Origin: Lingula anatina
Taxonomy: Eukaryota > Brachiopoda > Lingulata > Lingulida > Lingulidae
Assembly (NCBI RefSeq): GCF_001039355.2
Contig: NW_019775775.1
Location: 154,112-218,111 of the forward strand
Direction: 5' to 3'
Length of the DNA: 64,000 nt
The translations under genes were made by a program, and so were the position numbers. This document shows, piece after piece, positions 14,301-25,297 of this stretch (position 1 is the stretch's first letter; every line of letters starts with the position of its first letter). The notes under the pieces were generated by a model. That model was not told the DNA's origin and did no database searches. It saw only the letters and a list, made by a program, of their open reading frames with translations.

Positions 14301-15282
14301 TTTGTTTGCCAAAAGCTGTAAAAAATATAAGAAGGATCTACTTTCAGACCACGGCACGTTGCTTGTTCTTTTCAATCTGTACTCGTTCTCTGCTACAGGT
14401 TTTCACAACTTTGAAATTTATGATTTATGATTTATGTTTAAAAAAGAGATATCAACTCGCATCAATAGTTTGTGCTTGCTTATTGAACTTCTCATCATAC
14501 AGTAGACCCCAAATTGAGGTCTTCTGAACATAGATTTAACATAAGTTAAAGTTCTTTGTTTCAAGCTACACTTGTAGTAATCCGTTAGATCCTGATTACA
14601 TGGAGTTATTGGGAGTGTCCACCATTAAGGGGTGGACTTGTGTTTGAAGTAACCAATCAGTTTATAGGTTATATGATTTACAATATAAATGATAAAGTAA
14701 AGCATAAAAAAACTATTAACTTCATTCTTATGGGGGAGATTAACAAAGAATCGAGGGAGAGAGCGACTAGAGAGAGAGACAGGACTGGAGGAGGAGAGAG
14801 AGGTCATGATTGAAGCTTGGAGTCGACCATGCTTAATTTAGTTAAATATATTCAGTTGAAGTAACAACATGGAGTCGTTTCATTCTTAAATTACGTGTGC
14901 AGAGTTAAAGGCATGGATCCTGGAAATCTCCGTAGCAGTTTTATAGATATCGTTATCAAAAGTGTGAGCCCATAGTACCCAACTCCTAGGGTTATATTAT
15001 AAAGGGTTGTTTAATGTAATTTGGGGGGTCGGGGGGGGGGCATATAAAGATCTCACACAAGTAAAGGGAAGGACCCTCACAAAACACTTATGTCTGTCGA
15101 CCGAAGCATATATAGTCACAACTTTGACTTGATAAATTCCAAAATAGCATCAGCGTATCTGTGGTGTTTTTAAGCACAGTACATTGTACGAATATGACAC
15201 AATAAACATGATATGAGCCTGAGGATACGACTCCTTTAAGTCACATACCTGTTGAACACGGGACGCCATATTGTTGATCCAT
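11370..15282 (-). CDS. SABATH-family SAM-dependent carboxyl methyltransferase, gene A
   Basis: Nine exons on the minus strand: 15249-15282, 14172-14315, 13818-13913, 13424-13522, 13154-13301, 12685-12818, 12222-12358, 11873-12047, 11370-11608. They join without a stop into 401 residues. Family landmarks: an N-terminal NAVNYEKLY, SAM-binding motif I CDFGAGDGG (about residues 73-81), VIVYEDLPWNDFKSLF (about 105-120, matching the plant NDLPGNDFN motif), and VSCSAMHWLSK ending at residue 173, whose His-Trp matches the substrate-pocket HW of plant SABATH enzymes. The C-terminus has DEFFGRFEEDV and DFGYDLVVAYVDIV. Known members transfer a methyl group from S-adenosylmethionine to small acids or ring nitrogens in the cytosol. 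The substrate here is unknown. There is no signal peptide. The start was chosen because MDQQ is shared with gene B and fits the conserved first splice site. Confidence 0.88.
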
Positions 15283-15693
15283 CTTGTTTTGTCAGAATAA
15301 ATGTTATATGCTGAAGGCGAACACTACCGCGTTATGCGGTATTAACGTTCTATTGAAAGCCATTTTAAGTTGAATGGCCCAACTACACGTATATTTAAAC
15401 ATGCTCTGCGTGTTAAACTCAGGAGTTAGATAAAACCTACTGGTACATGAAATGTCGTTTTGCGAGTCGTTAGGTGTCGAACTATAGTGCTCCGATATAT
15501 ATTTATACTGAACTTAAAAATTAATAATCAGTTCTTTTTTTTTTTTTTTTTCAATTTTCTCAAAATTTGCACACGCGTCCTTTGTTTTTACCTGGTATCA
15601 CTAGGCCATGACAAGCGATTAAGTGCGAGATTACACAATGTCACCCGAGCGGTATATGCCAGGACACCTCGTCAGCGAGTGAATGGCATATAC

Positions 15694-15697
15694 TTAA
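15694..15697. other. Empty TTAA target site matching the MITE insertion in unit B
   Basis: Unit A reads GGCATATACTTAAAGAAAGT here. Unit B reads GGCATACACTTAA, then a 336-base element, then TTAAAGAAAGT. The single TTAA here is the pre-insertion state. Confidence 0.85.
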
Positions 15698-16142
15698 AGA
15701 AAGTACAGAAGAAAATCGCCCCTGAAGATATTTAATATAACTTTTGTTCAGCACTAGGAAATAAAAAGATATAAAGAAATTGACATGAGGTAAAACACAC
15801 TTACAAACAACAAATTAGAATACAATAATCTTATGCAACGTAAAGTATAGAAAGGACCTTACTATTATTACGAACAAAACTGACAATTAACATAATGTAA
15901 CCATACTGTTGGCAAGGTAAAGGCCCATATGCTATGCACTGGGAATCCTTAACAAACATAATAACGGATTGACCCGCACTAAAATTTACTAAAGAGCGTC
16001 TTGCATGACTCTGGATTTTTATAGAAATCTTACATGACTCTCTAGGAATTCCTAGGATTTACTATAGGATTCCTATCTAGTGTGTATATTCTATAGTGCA
16101 TTTCTATAAGGGAAGTTGCTTCATTAATTCCACTTGATAAAG

Positions 16143-19100
16143 TTAGGAAGCTGCTTTCGCTTTTACGATATCGACATATGCCACAACCAGGTCATAACCA
16201 AAATCATTTGGACTGCGAGTAACATCTTCCTCAAACCTGCCAAAGAACTCGTCAATAATCTCCTTCTTTTCCTTTTCTGATCGACGTTCATCTAGACCAG
16301 ACATAAAGATGGCTTCGCTCCATGCTCGGAACACATTCACGTATCTTCTTGCCTTGTGAGCCACGCTTAGTGGTTCATCATCTGGGTGCAAGGTATGAAG
16401 ACAAAATGTTAACGCCTTTCCATTGAAATAGCTTTGTTTTATCATAATATTGTTTTATGATGTTACATTGAGAGAAACAAATATTGTTCGGTTGTTATAT
16501 ACACGACTGGTCAAACAATTTGTACGTACCGCACCATAAAAAATAAATCGTGTGCAGAAGATGCTTTTTAAATGAAAGATTCTTTTGAAATTAAACAATT
16601 TCCCGCAGTACAAAAAACTGTATGTTCTTACCTAAGAATTCTGCATTCTTATCTCTCAAAGTGTAGTCGAATTGGGCGACCTTTATCTCTATGGATAGCA
16701 GTTTTAATCCCGCCTTCAAAACCACGGAATCTTCGTCCAAAAACGGTGCCTTGAACTCCTCTTCTGAACGATGGTAAGATGGAATGTTTGTATTTAGAAA
16801 TTCTTCCTATAAAAAAAAAGAACGTTAACGCCACTGCTTCAATACGCATGTCAGTTCACCGTTGCATTATAGTACCAACGTCAAATCAGACGCGTTTACT
16901 TTTTTAATCCGAAAGGAGTAAATCCTCGCCCATCCAAATATACAAACTTAGTTGTCTCTTTTTACATTGTACATTCCAGAAAAAGGTCCCACCTTGGTTA
17001 TTCGCCCTGCTGTTACAAATGACAGCCATAAGTCCCTTAGGTACGGGATGACTTTAACTTTGTAAAGAGTTGTACTACCGGAATGCATGCCTTCCTTCGT
17101 ACCCTGAGTAACTATGATGATGTGGGCACCTTAAATATAACATCATATAAAACGAGTGAGAGGAAAGACGTTACAGTTTTATGACAATAATGTACTTAAA
17201 CACTCGTGCATGGGCACCAGGCCTACCCAACTACCAGACTCGGCACATAAAGATCCTGAATTAACCGGTATACCGGACCACACTACCCGTTTTCAATGTG
17301 TGTGTCAGATCGCATTTCGGAGTATCAGTCAGAACACCGACAGGATGAGCCCGCGGTCGTCCTACAGAATTTGTTCTGGGGTATGATACTCCGAAATGAG
17401 ATCTGACACACACCTTGAAAACGGGTAGTGTGGTCCGAAATATCGGTTAATTCAGGATTCTTATGTGCCGAGTCTGGTAGTTGGGTAGGCCTGAGTACGG
17501 GCCTGCAAAAATGTGTTATAAACATTTAAAGGTTATTGTCACCCTTCGTCCAAAACTCCTTATTTACTGCCTTGTAAATATTCTTTTGGGTAATAAATAA
17601 ATCTTCACTGTTCAGTGACTAAATAAATAAAAATTTACACATATGTCATCTATTATTTTGGGTGACATCATAATTGCGATTTTGGGGTTGCCTGTGCTTA
17701 TACAAAGCAAAGAAAAATATATTATATTTTAAGGGTTTTTCATTGTTTTAAATCAGCACAAAGATCAATGCATTATTGAATAATTAGATATAGGAATAAA
17801 CTCATTTCCGATATCTGGATGATAATAAAGGGTTATAATATCCTTAATACTACAATTAAAATGAATTCAAATGTAAATAGACATATTTAAGTGGGAGGGG
17901 TTTTATTATTCTTCAGTTTAAGGTGTCCACTATGAATTGTTACAAATTAATGGATTCAAACAGGAAAAAATTAATTAAAATTGATAATTTTGAACACTTG
18001 CTAGAGGTACCTATTTTCAGTTCTTTAGTCCGGTTTATGAGAATCGTCTCCCAATCCTTAGCGGCCTGCTTTTTATATGCATCAAGCTCTTTGTCACGGA
18101 CTTTGCCACCATGACCAATTATATCCCACTGAAGATTGCAAGGCCTGCAACGTATGGAAACAATGCACAATTACACATATGTATAATCTTTAAAATACCG
18201 TGATGCCATATATCAGTACTATTGGTATTTATTTCCCTTAGTCATTTTTGCTTCTCAAAAAGATTTTGAAAATAAGCACACTCATTCAAGATAGCAAGGA
18301 CTACAACAAAATGTAAAAAATAAGCAATTAATATCAAGGTACCTTTACATCATTGTAGACATAGCGTGTCATATTTTTTATTGTCTTTTTATTCTTCTTT
18401 GTGCATCTCTATATCTAATACTTTTCATTGTTTCTACATGTAACAAGCCTACCTTTTGCTCAACCAATGCATAGCATAGCAGGATACAGCCAGGTCCACA
18501 TAGTTCGGCGGCAGACAGGGTTTATAGAAATTGGTACCACTGGCCAGGAGAAACACGTTTTTGTCTCGAGGAAGAAAATTCTTTTGATCTTGAAATAAAC
18601 CTCAAAGTTAGAATACTCTACTATAAACAACTGGATGACAGGAATACAATAACTGGTGTTCATGATCACAATCCCCATAAAATTAACAGTTAAACAGACG
18701 GCAATTTTGTCAAATTTCGTACCTTGTGTCAGAAGGAATAATGACTTATAATCGTTCCAGGGTTGATCCTCGTACACTATTACAATCGGTTTTTCTTTCC
18801 CATATTTTTCCCTTACAGCTCCTGAGGAAAATCAACAGTGCTGTGTTTGACCTGTGACTTTAGGGCACCAGTATACTATATAGTCAGAATTACCACAGTT
18901 TGAAAGTGAATTATAATCATTTAGCTACTCTTCATGTACAATACAGTGTTTGATCTATGCTGTTGCTTTACGATTAAAATTCTAACAAAGAAAAAATTTT
19001 TTGTTCATGTAAATACCTGCAGTTTAATTTTCAAAATGTTCGAAATTAATTTTTAGGAGGTACTTATGATCTCTGCCATCACTTTCATAGATGTTCCTCC

Positions 19101-22100
19101 ATCTCCAGCTCCGTAGTCACACACAACGAAGGGACCCTCCGTGTTTTCATCAGTTCCATCTCGTTAAAAAGAAGCAATATCCCATATTACCATAGAAAAG
19201 AGAGGGTTGCTGTAACTACAAAAAGACTACAGGCTTTAAAATTTCTCGACTGCTTCTTGGTTCTCTTAAAGTCAACAGATGGAGACGATTATACTTATGA
19301 AACTCGAAAAAAAGTGATACGAGTAAAAATCTAAAGACAGAATTATTTGATATACATACCAATTGCTTGCAGTGCATAAGGCACTATGTCGTGATATAAT
19401 TTTTCGTAATTCACGGCATTTCTACTCCAAAAATGTGATCCGTGATGTCTATCCAACAGTCTGTACACAGGACATCTTGATTGACAAATTTGGTCACCAA
19501 AAACTGTAAAAAAATATGAGAAGGATCTCTCTTAGACGGCGGTAAGCTGCTTGTTCTTTTCAATCTGTACTCGTTCTCTGCTACTTAAACAGGTTTTTTC
19601 AACTTTAAAATTTGTGATCTTTGTTTGAGAAAGAGGTATCAACTTGCAGCAATAGACGTTTGTGCTTATTTACTAAATATAGACCCCCAAATGAGGTCCT
19701 CTGGACATACGTCCCACTTCAACAATATCAGAAAAAAATCAAAGTGTACAATGGTGAGCGTCGAACATGTTACGTCATTCCATGTCAAGTGCCACATCAA
19801 GCGACGCGGGCGATCATGTACTTCCATAGTTCTTTGTCTCTAACCTTCCAGAACAACGTTATTTATGGGACTGAATATGCCCCTCTTTGTTGACTCCATT
19901 CATTAAAACATCTCATCCAAAGTGTCTTTTGTCTTCCTATATCTGCCTCTCTTGGATAACAAAATAAATTTTAAAATCTTACACACACAATGATAAGCTA
20001 GTAAATGTTCATATTCATCAAAATAGTGTGTATGGTCCCCGCAATTCCAGACACGTAATGCTGTGGTAATGGCTAAAACAGATTTTTCATGTTTCATCTA
20101 GCAACAATGAGCAAAGTCTGGTAAACCGTGGCTTTGATGAAATATGGTATACCTGTAGATTGGCCTGGGGCTCCGTTGGAAAATTCTCTTTGAAATCACC
20201 CTGGATACCCTAACATGCCTAAGCCTTATGGTGATTTCTGGCCAATTTTATCACACTATGTCTGTCGGCCATGGCATATGTAGTCACAGCTTTGACTTGA
20301 TAAAATTGCAAAATATCATCAACATACAGACTTGACATTTAATATGGAATATTTCAGTTTCGAAGGTATGCCTAGGTAAAATGGATTATTTTTTCAAAAC
20401 ACTCTGATCTCATATAAGATTTGTGAATGGAGAAGTGTGTAGTCAGGTGTGTCGCTTCCAATTAACTGATTACTAGGTTTGTTGCGCTGCTGCACTATGT
20501 AATATGCAGTGATTTAATTGGGTAGTGCTCTTTTGGGTAGGTCAAAGCTTGGCTTTGGCAAGGCATGGTTCTTTCAAAAAAAGTATCAATATGTCGGCAA
20601 CTACTGCATTGAAGAATTTGAAATTTTGCATGCAAGTGGTCGGTTTTGCAAGGTGTAAAATGAGCTATGCAGTGCTCTGCAAATTTGTTAATCTGTGGCA
20701 GAATGGCGCGAAAAACTCAGACAGTGCCAGACAGATAATTGCGCCAAACGAAACGGCTCGCACAGTTTTGCAGAGTAATGCCCAGACTGATGTACCTACA
20801 CAGAAACCACACCCAATGTATTGAAATCTTACCACCAGGGTACAGGACCCACTGTATGTCGGGATATGCTGTTGCAACTAAACAAAAACCACCCAGTCCG
20901 TTCAGAATTAGGGGTAAATTGTAACCAAAATGCATTTTTCAAGGCCCTTTACGAACACCAATCTGGTTTTAGCTGGTTAGAATACCAGACGACCTCAAGG
21001 GAACCCACTGTAAACAGCAGTACAGCGTTGTATGGTTCTCTTATGAATTGGGGACCTTGACCGTTTCTGAGTTGAACACTGAAACCTCGTGGCTTTCTTT
21101 ATTGAGGTCAGATTTCACCTGTACCGCTGAACTAGTCAAAACATAGTTTACAGACAATTTGAAGAGGCCAACTTCTAAACGTGTGCCGCGTCTAAAGTGA
21201 CTAAGGTCATTAACAGCGTCAGTAATTGAAGTGGATACCACATTGGTGCCTAAACACCAATAATGGTCATCCACGAAAACCTGAACCAGATCAAATAAAG
21301 GATTAATCTGGGAACCACTTGACTATCATTTGATAGGGGGCACATTAGGAACAATTTTAGGTTGCACAGTGAAATTGCCGATACACACAGTGCACTTTTA
21401 ATAGCAGGTTACTTACAGAATAAAGGGGATGAGCAGCTACCTTGGTAATCAAAATCGCCATATATGAACCACATAGACAATATGTGGGTAGGCCATTACT
21501 CGCCGAATCAATGGCCTACATGTCCTACAACAAAACTGGACCAAATTGGACAGATTTTGACCGATGCCTGGAATGTTATTCCAGATTGAACTCTAAAAAC
21601 CTAACCTAAGGAATGCCTTGCCACTTGAGAGCGCTGGTAGCAGACAGAAGAGGTCAAGCGTAACAGCAACCGTTATTGTGACTAGACACTGACATGGGGG
21701 TTCTTTGTGGGGCATATTACTCTTTTACAGAAAATAATTTGGTAAATATGGAAATCCAAAACATCTCTTTTAATTGTTGTCGTATGACATAGAATAGGCA
21801 ATGCGTTTTTGTTTGCTTCTCTGGCGAATTCCATTGATGAACTGATGTCACAATGAGATCAAAGAGATAATTAAAAGTTATTAAAACACGATTTTAATCC
21901 TTATTTTCAATTATCAGTCAGCAAAACAGGAAAAAAACTCATGAAAAATGATTTGGAAAAAATATTCCATATTAAATGTCAAGTCTGTATCTCTGGTGTT
22001 TTTAACATCAGTATATTGTGAAAATATGACATAATAAACATGATATGAGAGTACGACTCCGTAAAGTCACATACCTGTGGAACCCGAGGCGATATCTTGT

Positions 22101-22108
22101 TGATCCAT
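16143..22108 (-). CDS. SABATH-family SAM-dependent carboxyl methyltransferase, gene B
   Basis: Tandem duplicate of gene A. Exons: 22075-22108, 19360-19503, 19064-19159, 18723-18821, 18453-18600, 18011-18144, 16993-17129, 16632-16806, 16143-16381. All nine have exactly the lengths and phases of gene A and give an intact 401-residue protein. It has MDQQDIASGST at the start, CDYGAGDGG (motif I), VIVYEDQPWNDYKSLF, VSCYAMHWLSK and GYDLVVAYVDIV. The last exon differs from gene A at 4 of 79 residues, and other exons differ more. Changes at pocket-adjacent positions (Ser to Tyr before AMHW, Leu to Gln in the EDxPWND motif) suggest the copies may differ in substrate or activity, which is inference. 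Intron 1 is about 2.6 kb because it received a 1.66-kb transposon. Intron 6 received a foldback element. Confidence 0.88.
17218..17493. mobile_element. Foldback MITE inside intron 6 of gene B
   Basis: The left arm begins CAGGCCTACCCAACTACCAG and continues through ACTCGGCACATAA. The right arm is its reverse complement (GTAGTTGGGTAGGCCTG ending at 17493). Each arm is about 115 bases around a loop near 17335-17380. Gene A at the same intron position (about 12450) reads straight through GGGCACGAGCCTTGTAAAA, so the element was inserted after the duplication or lost from A. Confidence 0.8.
20327..21987. mobile_element. TA-flanked transposon (Tc1/mariner-like ends) in intron 1 of gene B
   Basis: Terminal inverted repeats of about 27 bases (CAGACTTGACATTTAATATG at 20327, reverse complement ending 21987) are flanked by TA on both sides (20325-20326 and 21988-21989). 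Unit A reads GCATCAGCGTATCTGTGGTG at the same place, with a single TA. The ends and TA duplication fit the Tc1/mariner superfamily. No transposase frame was recognised inside, so it is a non-autonomous or decayed copy. Its interior contains a 930-base segment shared with 38518-39450. Confidence 0.8.
20541..21470 (+). repeat. ~930-bp dispersed repeat, copy 1
   Basis: It matches the reverse complement of 38518-39450 along its length, for example ATGTCGGCAACTAC, GAATTTGAAATTTTGCATGC, TACAGGACCCACTGTATGTC and CTTGACTATCATTTGATA. It lies inside the TA-flanked element at 20327-21987. Frames are interrupted in both copies, so a protein cannot be assigned. Confidence 0.75.
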
Positions 22109-22785
22109 ATTATTTTGTCAGAACAAATATTTTATGCTTAAGGCGAACACTACCTATACCGCGTTATGCGTTATTAACGTTCTGTTGAAAGCCATTATAC
22201 GTTGAATCACCCAACTGCATTGAAACATGCTAAATGCGTGTTTAACATGAGTTGAAAAAAAAACTACTGGTACTGTACATGATATGTCGTTCTGTGAGTC
22301 GTTACGTGTCGAACTACAACATTGGTCAAAAAGGTTGTCTCACCCCCATTTCCATGTACTTTTATTTACAAATGATCACCTTACAGCTGTAAATTGTTAG
22401 AAATAGTGCTTTTTATTACGGATACCGTGTCTAACATGATTAATGGTTTAAAAAATACAAAATAGTGGTGAAAATATACATATTTTATACCATTTAGTAA
22501 AATTTATAAGAGGTACCCCCTCAAATCGACTGTTTCACTGTGACTTCTACAGATGTAAAGAAATGTCTATAAAATTGAAAAGACGCCATCAAATGTCACC
22601 AAATTCACACACAATTAGCATTAGGGTGTGCTCGTTAAAGATCACGTGCCTAACAGCGTGTGCGTCTACCGCGTGCTGCAATTATCTCCTGTTTTAAACT
22701 GGTATCACTAGGCCATGACAAGAGATTACAATTACATATGCCAGAGCACCTATCGAGCGTCAGCGACTGAATGGCATACACTTAA

Positions 22786-23121
22786 AGGGATAATAACTCT
22801 TTGTTTCGGCCAAAAAATGAATTTTCCTGGAGTAAACAACAATTTTCCCATACTAACCAATGGTCAATGAATCCATTTTAACATTCAAAGTTGGTCCCTG
22901 TTTTTTCTAAAAAGTTTGGTTTTTTGTTAAAATCTCTTAAGAGATGTTAACAGAGTATAGCCATCAATGGAGGTCACGTGGTCTAAAGACAAGCTCAGAT
23001 ATCAGAATAATAGCTATAACTGCTGTTTTTGTGATAAAAGAGAATATATTATATGTCTATGAGTTATTCACAATGTTTTTTTTTGTGAAATATAGATCTC
23101 ATACGAAGAGTTATTATCCCT
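22786..23121. mobile_element. TTAA-specific MITE, copy 1 (336 bp)
   Basis: Terminal inverted repeats (AGGGATAATAACTCT and its complement) lie directly inside TTAA duplications at 22782-22785 and 23122-23125. Unit A holds the empty TTAA site at 15694-15697. A second copy lies at 49882-50218. TTAA target use is the hallmark of piggyBac-type transposases, so it may be mobilised by one. The ends do not show the usual CCC start, so the assignment is inference. Confidence 0.88.
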
Positions 23122-23276
23122 TTAAAGAAAGTGCCTAAAAACACCCTTAAAAATATAACGTGTATATCGCCACGGTCATATAACATCTCTGGGTGTGTAT
23201 TATGCACTTCCCGCCTGAATAGAAAGTGCATTTGATTGAAATCCCAAAGACAACATTCATAAATATGATTTTTCTG

Positions 23277-23545
23277 ATTGCTTGAAGTGCAAAAGGTAAC
23301 AAACCATAATATAAAGAAAATGAGAAAATTATATCTAATAATAGATCTTACGTTGAAACAGTGTGATAATTAATTTTCTCGTTATCTCAGTATAGTATAT
23401 CTGGATAAATTAAAACTTTCTCTTTGACGTCATTCAAATTCACCACATTTTCACTCCAAAAATGTGTTCTATGATATATATACTACAGTCTGTACACAGG
23501 ATGGTTCGTTTCACGTATTCGGTCGCATGAAATAGTAAAACAATG
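23277..23545 (-). pseudogene. Remnant exon 2 of a further SABATH methyltransferase copy
   Basis: The plus-strand text ATTGCTTGAAGTGCAAAAGG at about 23278 and CACTCCAAAAATGTGTTCTA near 23450, then CAGTCTGTACACAGGATGG, match the two halves of exon 2 of genes A and B (ATTGCTTGCAGTGCATAAGG, CACTCCAAAAATGTGATCCA). They are separated by about 130 bases of unrelated sequence. No other exon of this copy was found, so it is a dead fragment just upstream of unit B. Confidence 0.7.
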
Positions 23546-24461
23546 AAGATTCATTGCTTACGGCACATGTACGTGCTTAGAACCCTTTCTTTTGCTTATT
23601 TGTCTTATGTCAAATTATGGCTTTTTGGCATTTTCTTTATTTCAATATTATCACCTCTAATCAGAGTAGTTATCATGGTGATCACGAGCTTTGGCATAAT
23701 TGTCCTTTTTAATCATGTTAAAAAAATGTAAAGTGATGAGTAAAAATACTGGCAGCTAGGACGGTGATGTGTTACACTTGAGCTTCCAGATTTCGAAAAC
23801 ACTGGATCACAAATTGCATTTTATGTTCCCAAGATCAATGCACTTTCTTCCAGCATTTGATTAGTTAATGAACGGACAAAAAGCGAGAAACTCTCAATAA
23901 ATGTTGCATACACATCTAATATTGAATAAATTAGATCCATTTACCCTTTCTCTCGGTGTTTCGCATAGCTAGCATTTAACGAATACTTCAAGTTTTTTAG
24001 TCCTTTTTGAGGCCAATTTTTCAAATATTAAATCAATAGAAGGCTGGGTCCCTTCTTTCTGTCCGTACAGTTCTAAATGATTGCGTCCGTAAAATGCCAA
24101 ACACCCTAGAATTAAAAAAAAAGGACGCAGTTAAAGTACACGATATAAAATTTGGTCTCCTATCGTCAAACACATCTGCAATATGATCCACTTTTCCGTC
24201 CACACAAAAATTCAGACGGGAAGCTTTAGTACTAATTCGATTTTTTACGAATTTTTTTAACCCATTGCTTTTCATGAAAACACTCAATCGTGGTTGTCTT
24301 AAGTTTTTTCTACCTTTTTACAGGTTCCCACTACCACCTCGCCCCTGGATCCATGCATGGGGTTGGTTCTCAAGTGAATTATTTTACCATTTCTACCGAT
24401 TCGTGACTCAGTGGCTGAAATATTAATAAATGAACACACTGATAGGTATAAAAGATTCAAA

Positions 24462-24504
<43 letters not shown>

Positions 24505-25240
24505 AGGCACATAATGACACTAACAAAAAGGCGCGTCCTTGATTTCTAGGATCGGCCGATATAAGTATGAGATCGCTGTAAGATTTAAGGAGATCTGTTG
24601 GTCTACACCAAAACCAATGGTAGTCTACATCCTTTATTCCACGGAAGAACAAAAATAGCTTTCTTTTTCCTTATATATTTTTATGACTGTATAAATCTTG
24701 GTTTCAAGAAGATAGGTCCAGTATTTGATAATGCATTCATAAAGACTAGCTTTACATGAACAAATGAAACTTTCCCGCAGTACTAGTTATATAAGTAGCC
24801 GCTCGTGTTACTGTGCGATCGCTGGGTTCTTTTTTTACGTACAGGATGAGCATATATTTCTGCAGTTTGGAAAAAAAGGAAACCGGATTTTTTCCAACCC
24901 CATTTAGCCGAATGTAGAAATAAATGTGCCAAAAGACATATTATATTAATAATTAGATGCACTAATTTTCGCTACCTTACAGGTTTATTGTATTGTGTTG
25001 TATTTTTAGTCGCTGGTACATGTAAATGGTCGCGTGACCAGTTTTACTGATTGCTCGTTAGTTAACAGAGTAAAGGGAGAGTAGACTGGGAAGCAGTAGT
25101 TACTAATTTCGTTTGGCTTTTTGCCAAGATGTGATTAGTGCTACAGCTCGTACTTCTCTATTGACGTCACGTACATGACAATAAGAAGTCAATGTGGTCT
25201 TTGTCTGGTCATCTACAACATGTCACATTTTAGTCACGTG
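23546..25240. other. Region with possible decayed exons, no gene assigned
   Basis: On the minus strand several open stretches with some codon-like character (24033-24287, 24314-24414, 24540-24650) are seen. One (24314-24414) has a good acceptor and donor. Their phases do not join, so no gene model is supported. The region 24660-25240 holds nothing recognised. Confidence 0.3.
24458..24505. repeat. (AAAT)n microsatellite
   Basis: About twelve uninterrupted AAAT/AATA units. Confidence 0.95.
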
Positions 25241-25260
25241 ACCTAGAGGTCACTGCGTAG

Positions 25261-25297
25261 TATAAAATCAGTATTCGCGCCACTCTTTTGTTCATTC
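25261..25297 (+). promoter_or_regulatory. TATA box plus initiator promoter
   Basis: TATAAAA at 25261-25267 is followed at the expected spacing by an initiator TCATTC at 25292-25297, so transcription would start at about 25294. A canonical splice donor (GTAAGT) follows at 25358, giving a 64-base first exon without an ATG. Confidence 0.55.

Larger units (their letters stand above)
10945..15725 (-). repeat. Tandem duplication unit A (whole gene with flanks)
   Basis: The unit spans the 3' flank, all nine exons and introns, and the upstream flank of methyltransferase gene A. Its start (ATTTAATAGAACTTTTGTTC at about 10950) is matched at the start of unit B (about 15730). Its upstream end (GACAAGCGATT, GAATGGCATATACTTAAAG, about 15607-15697) is matched at 22715-22785 of unit B. 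Exons and splice sites correspond one to one, and introns are also similar, which indicates a recent tandem duplication. Confidence 0.85.

Noticed and set aside
24033-24652. Minus-strand stretches resembling exons of an unknown gene (for example RLNFCVDGKVDHIADVFDD and a possible death-fold-like piece)
   Set aside because: One segment has good splice sites, but the reading phases between segments do not join, acceptors are poor for the others, and I could not name a family.
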